Part shown: positions 9,339 through 16,879 of the stretch, piece after piece
Layout: the number at the start of each line of letters is the position of its first letter
How positions within the stretch are numbered: position 1 is the first letter of the stretch
Assembly (NCBI RefSeq): GCF_004519295.1
Contig: NZ_SOZH01000002.1
Location: 62,001-126,000, forward strand
Source of the DNA: Cellulosimicrobium funkei
Lineage (GTDB): Bacteria; Actinomycetota; Actinomycetes; Actinomycetales; Cellulomonadaceae
Direction of reading: 5' to 3'
Length of the DNA stretch: 64,000 nt
Program-made: the position numbers and the translations under genes
The notes under the pieces: model-generated
What the model was told of the DNA's origin: nothing
The model's input: the letters and a program-made list of their open reading frames with translations, nothing else
Databases searched by the model: none

Positions 9339-10555
9339 CGGACGCACCGCGCGTCTCGCGCGACCCCGCCGCGGGCGCGCTCGCGGGCCTGCGCGTCGTC
9401 GACGCGTCGACGCTGTTCGCCGGGCCCATGGCGGCGATGCACCTCGGCGACCTGGGCGCCGACGTCGTCAAGGTCGAGCACCCCACGAAGCCCGACCCGT
9501 CGCGCACGCACGGCGCCGCGAAGGACGGCGTGAACCTGTGGTGGAAGACGCTCGGGCGCAACAAGCGCACCGTCACCGCGAACCTCGGGAGCGACGGCGG
9601 CCGCGAGGTGTTCCTCGCGCTCGTCGCCGAGGCGGACGTCGTCGTCGAGAACTTCCGGCCCGGCACGCTCGAGCGCTGGGGCCTCGGCTACGACGAGCTG
9701 TCCGCGCGCAACCCGCGGCTCGTGCTCGCGCGCGTGAGCGGGTTCGGGCAGGTCGGGCCGTACCGCACCCGCCCCGGGTTCGGCACGCTCGCCGAGGCGA
9801 TGAGCGGGTTCGCCGCGATGACCGGCGAGCCCGACGGCCCGCCGACCCTCCCGCCGTTCGGGCTCGCCGACGGCGTCGCGTCGCTCGCGACCGCGTTCGC
9901 CGTCATGGTCGCGCTGTCCACGCGCGAGCGCACCGGGCACGGGCAGGTCGTCGACACGGCCATCATCGAGCCCATCCTCGCGATGCTCGGGCCGCAGATC
10001 ACGCGCTGGGACCAGCTCCGCACCGTGCAGCCGCGCACCGGCAACCGGTCCGCGAACAACGCGCCGCGCAACACCTACCGCACGCGCGACGGGCAGTGGG
10101 TCGCGGTGTCGACGTCGGCGCAGTCCATCGCCGAGCGCGTCATGCGCCTCGTGGGTCGCCCCGAGATCGTCGACGAGCCGTGGTTCGCGAGCGGCGTCGA
10201 GCGCGCGCAGCACGCCGACCTGCTCGACGAAGCCGTCGGCGGCTGGATCGCGCAGCGCACGCGCGACGAGGTCGTCGCCGCGTTCGAGGAGGCGCAGGCC
10301 GCCGTCGCGCCGATCTACGACGCCCAGGACATCGTCGACGACCCGCAGTTCCGCGCGCTCGGCACGATCCACGAGATCGAGGACCCCGAGCTCGGCCCGA
10401 TGCTCATGCAGGGCCCGCTGTTCCGGATGTCCGAGAACGACGGCGTCATCCGCTTCACCGGCCGCGCGCACGGCGCCGACACCGACGCCGTGCTGGGCGA
10501 GCTCGGGTTCTCGCCCGAGCGCGTCGCGGAGCTCCGGGCCGAGGGGGCGGTGTGA
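9335..10555 (+). CDS. CaiB/BaiF family CoA-transferase
   Basis: 406 residues, ATG overlapping the previous stop (ATGA). Class III CoA-transferase signatures: LAGLRVVDAST near residue 10, GPMAAMHLGDLGADVVKVE, the VENFRPGTLERWGLGY block, and GQVVDTA near residue 204, whose Asp corresponds by family pattern to the nucleophile that forms the acyl anhydride. The enzyme moves CoA between carboxylic acids. Overlap with a CitE-like lyase downstream suggests the two act in sequence: activation of a hydroxy acid as its CoA thioester, then C-C cleavage, as with citramalate. That pairing is inference; the acid is unknown. Confidence 0.88.
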   Translation: MTDAPRVSRDPAAGALAGLRVVDASTLFAGPMAAMHLGDLGADVVKVEHPTKPDPSRTHGAAKDGVNLWWKTLGRNKRTVTANLGSDGGREVFLALVAEADVVVENFRPGTLERWGLGYDELSARNPRLVLARVSGFGQVGPYRTRPGFGTLAEAMSGFAAMTGEPDGPPTLPPFGLADGVASLATAFAVMVALSTRERTGHGQVVDTAIIEPILAMLGPQITRWDQLRTVQPRTGNRSANNAPRNTYRTRDGQWVAVSTSAQSIAERVMRLVGRPEIVDEPWFASGVERAQHADLLDEAVGGWIAQRTRDEVVAAFEEAQAAVAPIYDAQDIVDDPQFRALGTIHEIEDPELGPMLMQGPLFRMSENDGVIRFTGRAHGADTDAVLGELGFSPERVAELRAEGAV

Positions 10556-11415
10556 CGGGCCGGGGCGACCGGCCGGGCGCCGCGCCGCCGCTGACGCTGC
10601 TGTACGTGCCCGCGGACCGGCCCGACCGGGTGGCCAAGGCGCTCGGGTCCGCGGCCGACGTCGTGCTCGTGGACCTCGAGGACGCCGTCGCGCCGGCGCG
10701 CAAGGACGAGGCGCGGGCGCACGCCGTCGCGCTGCTCGACGACGCGGCCGCCGCGCGCGGGGTCCAGGTGCGGGTCAACCACCCCGCGACGCCGTGGCAC
10801 GCCGCCGACGTCGCGGCCCTCGCGGGCATGCCGCTCGCCGTCGGGGCGCGTGCGCCGAAGGTCGAGTCCGCCGACGAGGTGCGCGCGCTCGCGGCGGCGC
10901 TCCCCGGGCGGGCGCTGCACCTGCTGGTCGAGTCGGCCCTCGGCGTCGAGCGCGCGTTCGAGCTCGCGACGGCGTCGCCGCAGGTCGCGTCCCTCGGGCT
11001 CGGCGAGGCCGACCTCCGCTCCGACCTGCGGGTCGACAACGAGGCCGGGCTCGCGTGGGCGCGCAGCCGGATCGTCGTCGCGGCCCGGGCGGCGGGGCTG
11101 CCCTCGCCCGCGATGTCCGCGTTCACGCACGTGCGCGACCTCGACGGGCTCGCGGCGTCGTGCCGCGCGGGGCGGGCGCTCGGCTTCTGCGGCCGCACCG
11201 CGATCCACCCCGCGCAGCTCGACACCATCCGCGCCGCGTTCCTCCCGACCCCGGACGAGGTGGACCGCGCGCGCGAGGTCGTCGAGCGCGTCGGCGACGC
11301 GGCGGCGTCGGGCACGGGCGTCGTGGCGCTCGCCGACGGCACGTTCCTCGACGTCGCGATGATCGAGCGCGCGCGCACGGTCCTCGCGCTGGCGGAGCGC
11401 CGCCCACGCCACTGA
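10552..11415 (+). CDS. HpcH/HpaI aldolase / CitE-like CoA-ester lyase
   Basis: 287 residues from a GTG overlapping the previous stop (GTGA); the frame is open upstream only because of GC content. CitE-family motifs: LLYVPADRPDRVAKAL, DLEDAVAP (metal-binding acid), RVNHPAT, VESALGVERAF and SLGLGEADLRSDL. It would cleave a beta-hydroxyacyl-CoA (malyl-, citramalyl- or citryl-type) to acetyl-CoA or a similar thioester plus a keto acid. It is the last gene of the operon and is followed by a large palindrome that probably ends the transcript. Alone, as here, such proteins are usually independent lyases rather than subunits of citrate lyase. Confidence 0.86.
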   Translation: MTGRGDRPGAAPPLTLLYVPADRPDRVAKALGSAADVVLVDLEDAVAPARKDEARAHAVALLDDAAAARGVQVRVNHPATPWHAADVAALAGMPLAVGARAPKVESADEVRALAAALPGRALHLLVESALGVERAFELATASPQVASLGLGEADLRSDLRVDNEAGLAWARSRIVVAARAAGLPSPAMSAFTHVRDLDGLAASCRAGRALGFCGRTAIHPAQLDTIRAAFLPTPDEVDRAREVVERVGDAAASGTGVVALADGTFLDVAMIERARTVLALAERRPRH

Positions 11416-11418
11416 CGA

Positions 11419-11482
11419 CCGCCGAGCACGGGATCTGCGACCGGATTCCCCCGAGGACGGTCGCCAACCCCGTGTTCGGCGG
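11419..11482. repeat. Dispersed palindrome, type 1, copy 1
   Basis: Imperfect inverted repeat with 25-base arms at 11419-11443 and 11458-11482 (21 of 25 positions pair) around a 14-base spacer. The arm core is GAGCACGGG on the left and the complement of GAACACGGGGTTGGCGACC on the right. It lies directly after the last gene of the ABC/ADP-ribosylglycohydrolase operon. The same arm sequence recurs in four other gaps of this window. It could form a terminator-like RNA hairpin, followed here by a G-rich tract. Confidence 0.8.
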
Positions 11483-11538
11483 GTGGGGGGGTAGGGGGTA
11501 GGGGGGAAGTCATCACCGGATCTCGACGAGGAGAGACC

Positions 11539-14031
11539 ATGGACGCAGCACGACGGCCGCACCGGCGGCCCGAGAGGACGGCGGCGCTCGCCGCGCTGGC
11601 GGTGAGCGCGACGATCGGCGGGTCAGCGCTCGCGCTGCCCGCGACCGCCGCGGAGCAGGGCACGGTCGAGGCGGGGCGGGTGGCGGACTCCGCGGCCGGG
11701 CCGATCGACTACACGGTCTACCTGCCGCCCGGCTACGACGACGCCGTGCAGGAGTACCCGACGCTCTACCTGCTGCACGGCCGCGGCGACACGCAGGCCG
11801 CGTGGCAGCAGGTCACGGGCGACCTCGACGAGCTCATCGGGGCGGGCGAGATCCAGCCGATGGTCGTCGTCATGCCCGACGCGCCGTGGAACGACCGCGG
11901 CTCCTGGTACACGGACTCGCTCTACACCGGGGACGCGACGGGCGCCGGGGCCGGCACCGCCGTCGAGACGGCGTTCACGCGCGACCTCGTCGCGCACGTC
12001 GACGCGACGTACCGCACGGTCGAGGACCGCGAGGCGCGCGCCGTCGGCGGCTACTCCATGGGCGGCGCGGGCGCGCTGCGGTTCACGCTCGCCCACCAGG
12101 ACACGTTCTCCGCGGGCATCGTGCTGAGCCCCGCCGTGTACGTGCCGCAGCCGCCCGCGGACTCCTCGGCCCGCGACCACGGCGGCTACGGCGTCGGGAC
12201 CGCGCCGTTCGACGCCGACCGGTACACCGAGCTCTCGTACCCGACGGCGCTCGCGGCGCTCGACCCGGCGCTCCCGGTGCACCTGTTCGTCGCCGTCGGC
12301 GACGACGAGTGGGCCAACCCCGACCCCGCCGAGGCCACGCACGACATCGACTTCGAGTCCGCGCGCCTCTACAACCAGGCGCGCCGCGTCCCGGGCGTGA
12401 CGGCCGAGCTGCGCGTGCTCGACGGCGGCCACGACTGGGACGTCTGGCGGCCCGCGTTCCGCGAGGGGGTCGTCGACGTCTCGGCGCGCCTGCGCACCAC
12501 GCCCGCCGCGCCGTGGGACGCCGAGCTCCTCGGCTCCGCGGGCGACGACCGCGCGGGCGGGGTCGCGGCCCTGCCCGATGGCGGCACCGCCGTCGCGCTC
12601 AACCTCGCCGGCGCGTGGGATGGGTACGAGCCCGCGGGCGGGCTCGACACGGTCGTCGTGCGGCGCGACGCCGACGGCGCCGAGGTCTGGCGGCACGCGG
12701 TCGCGACGGCCGCGGACGACCGCGCGTACGGCGTCGTGCCGGGCGCCGACGGCGGCGTGCTCGTCGCCGGGTACGCCAAGGGCGACCTCGACGGCGCCCA
12801 CGCGGGCACGACGCGCGACGACGGGTTCGTCGCGGCCGTCACCGCCGACGGCGAGCGCGCCTGGACGCTGCAGACCGGCGACCCCGCCGCGGCCGACCGC
12901 TTCTACGCCGTCGCGCCCGACGGCGCGGGCGGCGCCTACGTCGCCGGGTACACGAGCGGTGCCGTGGGCGACGCGCCGAGCGCCGGGGACAAGGACGCGC
13001 TGGTCGGGCGGGTCTCCGCGGCGGGCGAGCTGCTGTGGCTGCGCCAGGTGGGCGGGCCCGGCGAGGACAAGGCGCTCGCGGTCGCGGCCTCGCCCGACGG
13101 CGCGGTGTACGTGGGCGGGGTGTCGGGCGGCGGGATGCCCGGGGCCGAGCGCGCGGGCGCGAACGACGGCTGGGTCGCGCGCTACGGCGCGGACGGCGAG
13201 CAGGAGTGGCTGCGCGCCGTCGCGACGAGCGAGAACGACCAGGTCAACGGCCTCGTGGCGCGCTCGGACGGGTCGGTCGTCGCCGTCGGGCACACGCGCG
13301 GGGCGCTCGGTGACGGCGGCAACCTCGGGGACAACGACGTCGTCGTGCGTGCCCTCGACACCGCGGGCGAGGTCCTGTGGACGACGCAGGTCGGGACGTC
13401 GACCGACGACCGCGGCGTGACGGGCGTGCTCGGCGCCGACGACGCGGTGCTCGTCGTCGGCACGACCTACGGCGCGCTCGGTACGGCCGCCGGCGGGGTC
13501 GACGTCGTGACGTTCCCCGTCGCGGCCGACGGCACCCCGGGCGAGGCGACGCAGACCGGGTCGCGCGAGCGCGACGGCGCCGACGAGTGGGACGACGCGA
13601 ACCTGTTCGCGGCCCCGGCACCCGCCGCCGACGGCCGCGAGGGCGCGGCGCTGCTCACCGGGCTCACGTACGGCGCCCCCGCGGGCACGACGAACGCGGG
13701 CGCCGCCGACGTGTTCGTGGCCCGGACGCCGTGGGACGCCGTCGTGCCCGACGCCGGGGCCACTGGCCCGGCGCTCGACGTCACCGCCGAGGCGCGGTGC
13801 CTCGCGGGCAAGGCCTACGTCGCCGTGCGCGCGACGAGCACCGGGGACGCGCCCGTCGACGTCGCGCTCGGGACGCCGTACGGCACGCACGTCGTCGCGT
13901 ACGTCGCCCCGGGCGCGTCGGCCTACCGGTCGTTCGCCGTCCGCGCCACGACCGTCCCCGCGGGCGAGGCGACCGCGACGGTGGACGGCCGCGCCGTCGT
14001 CGTCCCGTACGCCGCGCTCACCTGCCCCTGA
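11539..14031 (+). CDS. Secreted esterase with beta-propeller-like repeats and C-terminal domain
   Basis: 830 residues; ATG with GGAGAG upstream. A signal peptide ends near PATAAEQ (about residue 38). Residues 45-320 are an alpha/beta-hydrolase of the esterase-D/feruloyl-esterase type: LYLLHGRGD, the nucleophile elbow GYSMGG with Ser near 173, and GGHDWDVW with the probable catalytic His near 298. Residues about 325-725 contain repeated ~50-residue units (pattern 'DG...VAGYT.G...G...G..DA.V.R....GE.LW.RQ.G'), like SBBP beta-propeller repeats. The last ~95 residues form a Cys-bounded domain (RCLAGKAYVAV to the terminal TCP) also present at the end of the asparaginase at 15075-16721. Likely role: extracellular ester cleavage on plant polymers; substrate unknown. 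Confidence 0.85.
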   Translation: MDAARRPHRRPERTAALAALAVSATIGGSALALPATAAEQGTVEAGRVADSAAGPIDYTVYLPPGYDDAVQEYPTLYLLHGRGDTQAAWQQVTGDLDELIGAGEIQPMVVVMPDAPWNDRGSWYTDSLYTGDATGAGAGTAVETAFTRDLVAHVDATYRTVEDREARAVGGYSMGGAGALRFTLAHQDTFSAGIVLSPAVYVPQPPADSSARDHGGYGVGTAPFDADRYTELSYPTALAALDPALPVHLFVAVGDDEWANPDPAEATHDIDFESARLYNQARRVPGVTAELRVLDGGHDWDVWRPAFREGVVDVSARLRTTPAAPWDAELLGSAGDDRAGGVAALPDGGTAVALNLAGAWDGYEPAGGLDTVVVRRDADGAEVWRHAVATAADDRAYGVVPGADGGVLVAGYAKGDLDGAHAGTTRDDGFVAAVTADGERAWTLQTGDPAAADRFYAVAPDGAGGAYVAGYTSGAVGDAPSAGDKDALVGRVSAAGELLWLRQVGGPGEDKALAVAASPDGAVYVGGVSGGGMPGAERAGANDGWVARYGADGEQEWLRAVATSENDQVNGLVARSDGSVVAVGHTRGALGDGGNLGDNDVVVRALDTAGEVLWTTQVGTSTDDRGVTGVLGADDAVLVVGTTYGALGTAAGGVDVVTFPVAADGTPGEATQTGSRERDGADEWDDANLFAAPAPAADGREGAALLTGLTYGAPAGTTNAGAADVFVARTPWDAVVPDAGATGPALDVTAEARCLAGKAYVAVRATSTGDAPVDVALGTPYGTHVVAYVAPGASAYRSFAVRATTVPAGEATATVDGRAVVVPYAALTCP

Positions 14032-14034
14032 CTG

Positions 14035-14091
14035 CCCCCCGCCCCCCCGCCCCCCCGCCCCCCCGCCCCCCGCCCCCCGCCCCCGCCCCCG
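14035..14091. repeat. C-rich microsatellite
   Basis: Almost pure C tract made of units of five to seven Cs followed by one G, in the gap between two convergent genes and just before a palindrome. It is prone to slippage and to sequencing error. Confidence 0.85.
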
Positions 14092-14098
14092 CACGCAG

Positions 14099-14156
14099 CC
14101 GAGCACGGGGTCGGCGACCGTTTCCTCGGGATTTCGGTCGTTGACCCCGTGCTCGG
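14099..14156. repeat. Dispersed palindrome, type 1, copy 2
   Basis: Inverted repeat with 22-base arms at 14099-14120 and 14135-14156 (20 of 22 pair; the mismatch is GG against AA) and a 14-base spacer. It lies between the convergent esterase and chitinase genes, where it could serve as a bidirectional terminator. The 28 bases ending at 14120 are the same as those ending at 14994 in copy 3. Confidence 0.85.
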
Positions 14157-14184
14157 GGGGGGCGGGGAGGGGGGAGGGGTCGGG

Positions 14185-14835
14185 TCAGCAGGTGAGGTGG
14201 TCGCCCGTCGTCGTTCCGACGATCTCGACGTAGTGGCGGAAGAGGCGGACGCGGTTGTTCATCTGGCGGGGGTTGCCGCCCTCGCACTCGAGCGGGCCGT
14301 TGATGGCGCGGATGGTCTCGGCGAAGCCGTGCTCGCCGACGATCGCGTCGTGGCACGTCATCGAGGCCGTGCCGGGCTGGGTGTTCCAGTACCAGAGGGC
14401 CGTCTGCCACGCGACGGTCGGGTCCTGCTCGACGAGCCACGGGTCGGCGAGGAGGTCGATCCCCAGCGCCTCCCCGGCCGCCCGGTAGTTGAAGTTCCAG
14501 CTGAGCTGGAGCGGACCGCGGCCGTAGTAGGCGTCCTGCCCGGCGGGGCACCCGTACGGCTGCGCGGGGTCGCAGTAGTGCGGGTAGTTCGCGGTGTTGA
14601 CCTCGACGACGTGCTCCAGCCCGTGCGTCTCGTGGCTCACCTGCGCGAGGAACGCCGCGGCCTCGCGCCGGGCCACGCGGTCGCCGCCCGACGTCGCGAA
14701 CGCGGGGTACGCGACCGTCGCCGCGACGAGCCCGGCGTACGTGTAGAACGGGTTCCGCTCCGGGAACATCGCGTCGAACTGCTGCTCGGTCACCACGAAC
14801 GTCGTCGGTGCGGTGGTGGTCGTCGGGTCGGTCAC
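14185..14835 (-). CDS. Family 19 chitinase-like glycoside hydrolase
   Basis: 216 residues from a GTG preceded by a GA-rich site. GH19 signatures: AFLAQVSHETHG with the probable catalytic acid Glu69 and a second Glu shortly after, YYGRGPLQLSWNFNYRAAGEALG, and GFAETIRAINGPLEC near the end. The enzyme inverts at beta-1,4 linkages of chitin or related polymers. Only the catalytic domain is present; no chitin-binding module and no clear signal peptide are seen, although a start further upstream was not found. It could be a cytoplasmic or lysis-released enzyme, or the window sequence may hide an unusual export route. Family assignment is firm. Confidence 0.88.
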   Translation of the reverse strand: MTDPTTTTAPTTFVVTEQQFDAMFPERNPFYTYAGLVAATVAYPAFATSGGDRVARREAAAFLAQVSHETHGLEHVVEVNTANYPHYCDPAQPYGCPAGQDAYYGRGPLQLSWNFNYRAAGEALGIDLLADPWLVEQDPTVAWQTALWYWNTQPGTASMTCHDAIVGEHGFAETIRAINGPLECEGGNPRQMNNRVRLFRHYVEIVGTTTGDHLTC

Positions 14836-14971
14836 GGGGTCCCCCCTCGTCGGCGGCGGGCCGCGACGCCGCGGCCGCGCCCACCCTACGGGATTGGTGA
14901 GGAGACCTGCGTAACCGTGGAAGATGCCTCGAATGTGCCCCCGAGCCGCCCACCGAGACGCCCACGACGCA

Positions 14972-15031
14972 GCCGAGCACGGGGTCGGCGACCGGATCGG
15001 TGCGGATCCGGTCGCCGTCCCCGTGCTCGAC
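14972..15031. repeat. Dispersed palindrome, type 1, copy 3
   Basis: Arms 14972-14995 and 15008-15031 (22 of 24 pair). The stem extends inward by three further pairs, leaving a six-base loop at 14999-15004. It is the best-paired copy in the window. It sits between the chitinase and asparaginase genes, both on the minus strand, just past the asparaginase stop. Confidence 0.85.
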
Positions 15032-15074
15032 GGGGTGGTGGGCGAGGCCAGCGGGTCAGGGGGTCAGCAGAGGG

Positions 15075-16721
15075 TCAGCGGCATGCCGTCTCCGGGTAGG
15101 CGGCGGTCGTCTGCGTCTGCACGGCCCGTCCGTCGACGTCCTTCGTCGCGACGAGCGTGATCTCGCCCGCGGCGAGCGTCTTGCCCTTCACGGCGAGCGT
15201 CTTCTCGGCCGACTCGCCGGCGGGGACCGCCGAGAACGTGTGCTCGCCCGCGGGGGTCTGCACGTGCACGTCGATCGGCACCGAGTCCTCGTTCGTCACG
15301 GACGCCGTCAGCCAGAGCTGCTGGCCCGCGGCCTTGCACGACGGCGTCGCGGTGCCGGAGAAGCGGACCGTCGTCGAGCCCGGCTCGGCGCCGACCGTGG
15401 CCGCCGTCGCGGACTGGTCGAACGACGCGTTGCCGAAGGTCGTGAACCAGCCCTGGGCGGTCGCGAAGTCGTCGGTGAAAGCGCGCGACAGGAGCAGCAG
15501 GAGCCGTGCCTTGACGGCCGTGAGGTCGCCGCCGGCGATGATGCCGTTGCCGCCCCCGTACGACGACCCCGACCCGGTGCGCGTCGTCGAGACGAACCAG
15601 ACACCCTTGTCGCGGACAGCGGCGGTGCGGGCCTGGCTCATGGCGGACGAGATGCCCCCCGCACCCGTCCCCGCGGTGACGATGCCGCGGACGCCCGCGT
15701 TCGCGAACGCCGTCACGGCCTCGCCGCCGGCCTGCTGGTAGGACATGAGGATCTCGACGCGCGGGAGCGTCTTCGCGTCGACCTTCGCGAGGTCGAACGG
15801 CGTGAACCACTCCTCGGTGTCGCACGCGAGCACGCGCGCCGGGGCCCGGCCGAGCGTGACGTTGTCGCCGTCGATCCAGCCGAGCACGCCGTACTCGCGC
15901 GTCTGGAACGTGTCGGTGCGGTACGAGTTCGACTTCGTGACCTCGCGGGCCGCCTGGATCTCGTCGTTGAGCATGAGCACCGTGCCGAAGCAGAACGTCT
16001 GCTGGGACGCCGCGACCTTGATCGCGTTGTAGAGGTTCGCGGGCGCGTCCGTGCCGAACACGAGGCTCGAGTCCGGCCCGGCGCCCGACCCCCACGGGCG
16101 CATCGAGCCGGACGTGACGACGGGCTTGCGCGACCGCACGGTGAGGTCGAGCCAGTAGGCGAACTCCTCCTGCGTGTCGGTGCCCGTGGTGACGACGACG
16201 GCGTCGGCGGTCTTCAGCTGCTTCTCCACCTCGAGCGTGAGCGCGTGGAACTGCTCCATCGAGTAGCCGGACGAGCCGGCGTTGCCGAACTGGACGGCGG
16301 TGACGTCGGCGACCGCGTCGAGCTCGGGCCGCAGCGTGTCGAGCATGTCCTCCATGAGGTAGGTGCCGGCGCGGTAGCTCGTGAACGTGTCGCGGCCGGT
16401 CGCCTTGCCGGCCATCGTGCCGCCGGTCGCGACGACGACGACCTTCGGCTTCTCCGCGGCGGCGGTCGCCGTCGCGGTCGCATACTGCGCGGACGTGATG
16501 CCGAGCGGGTTGGCCGGTGCGGTCCCGGCCGCGAGCACCGGTGCCGCGGCACCCTCGGCGCGCGCGGCGGCGGCCGACGCCCGGGAGTCGGCGACGGTGT
16601 ACGCGACCGTCGCGGCGAGGGCGGCGCACGCGAGCACGAGCGCGACGACGGCCGCGACGGCGCGGCCGGACAGGGTCAGGGTGAACGTTCTCAACAGGGG
16701 GCCTTCCGTCGGGGGGAACAT
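15075..16721 (-). CDS. Exported L-asparaginase with C-terminal domain
   Basis: 548 residues as drawn. Type II asparaginase core: VVVVATGGTMAG with nucleophile Thr102, and VTTGTDTQEE with Thr181/Asp182; the remaining patterns (KPVVTSGSMRPW, GVRGIVTAGTGAGG) also fit. It hydrolyses L-Asn to Asp and ammonia outside the cytoplasm. A hydrophobic segment at about residues 21-43 serves as signal peptide or anchor. The last ~100 residues are a domain beginning near TPSCKAAG and ending in TACR, shared with the esterase upstream. A GGAAGG site lies inside the drawn N-terminus, so the true start may be the TTG at 16694. This is longer than plain bacterial asparaginases (~330) because of the leader and the tail domain. 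Confidence 0.88.
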   Translation of the reverse strand: MFPPTEGPLLRTFTLTLSGRAVAAVVALVLACAALAATVAYTVADSRASAAAARAEGAAAPVLAAGTAPANPLGITSAQYATATATAAAEKPKVVVVATGGTMAGKATGRDTFTSYRAGTYLMEDMLDTLRPELDAVADVTAVQFGNAGSSGYSMEQFHALTLEVEKQLKTADAVVVTTGTDTQEEFAYWLDLTVRSRKPVVTSGSMRPWGSGAGPDSSLVFGTDAPANLYNAIKVAASQQTFCFGTVLMLNDEIQAAREVTKSNSYRTDTFQTREYGVLGWIDGDNVTLGRAPARVLACDTEEWFTPFDLAKVDAKTLPRVEILMSYQQAGGEAVTAFANAGVRGIVTAGTGAGGISSAMSQARTAAVRDKGVWFVSTTRTGSGSSYGGGNGIIAGGDLTAVKARLLLLLSRAFTDDFATAQGWFTTFGNASFDQSATAATVGAEPGSTTVRFSGTATPSCKAAGQQLWLTASVTNEDSVPIDVHVQTPAGEHTFSAVPAGESAEKTLAVKGKTLAAGEITLVATKDVDGRAVQTQTTAAYPETACR

Positions 16722-16879
16722 CTGGCCCGCCCGACGCTAGGGACCGCGTGTTGCCTGGGGATTGCCTGGGCGTAAGAAGTACGGACGTGCGGGTTACCGC
16801 CGGAGCGGTTGACCCGCGCTGCCCGTGGGTCCAGCCTGGCGGGAGGGCCGGCGTCGGTCCGGCCCGGTCAGGAGCGGTC

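Noticed and set aside
6060-9347. Open frame of 1095 codons on the minus strand opposite the ribokinase and the FGE-like gene
   Set aside because: Arg/Ala/Gly-rich translation without any motif, fully opposite genes with clear family signatures; a GC artefact.
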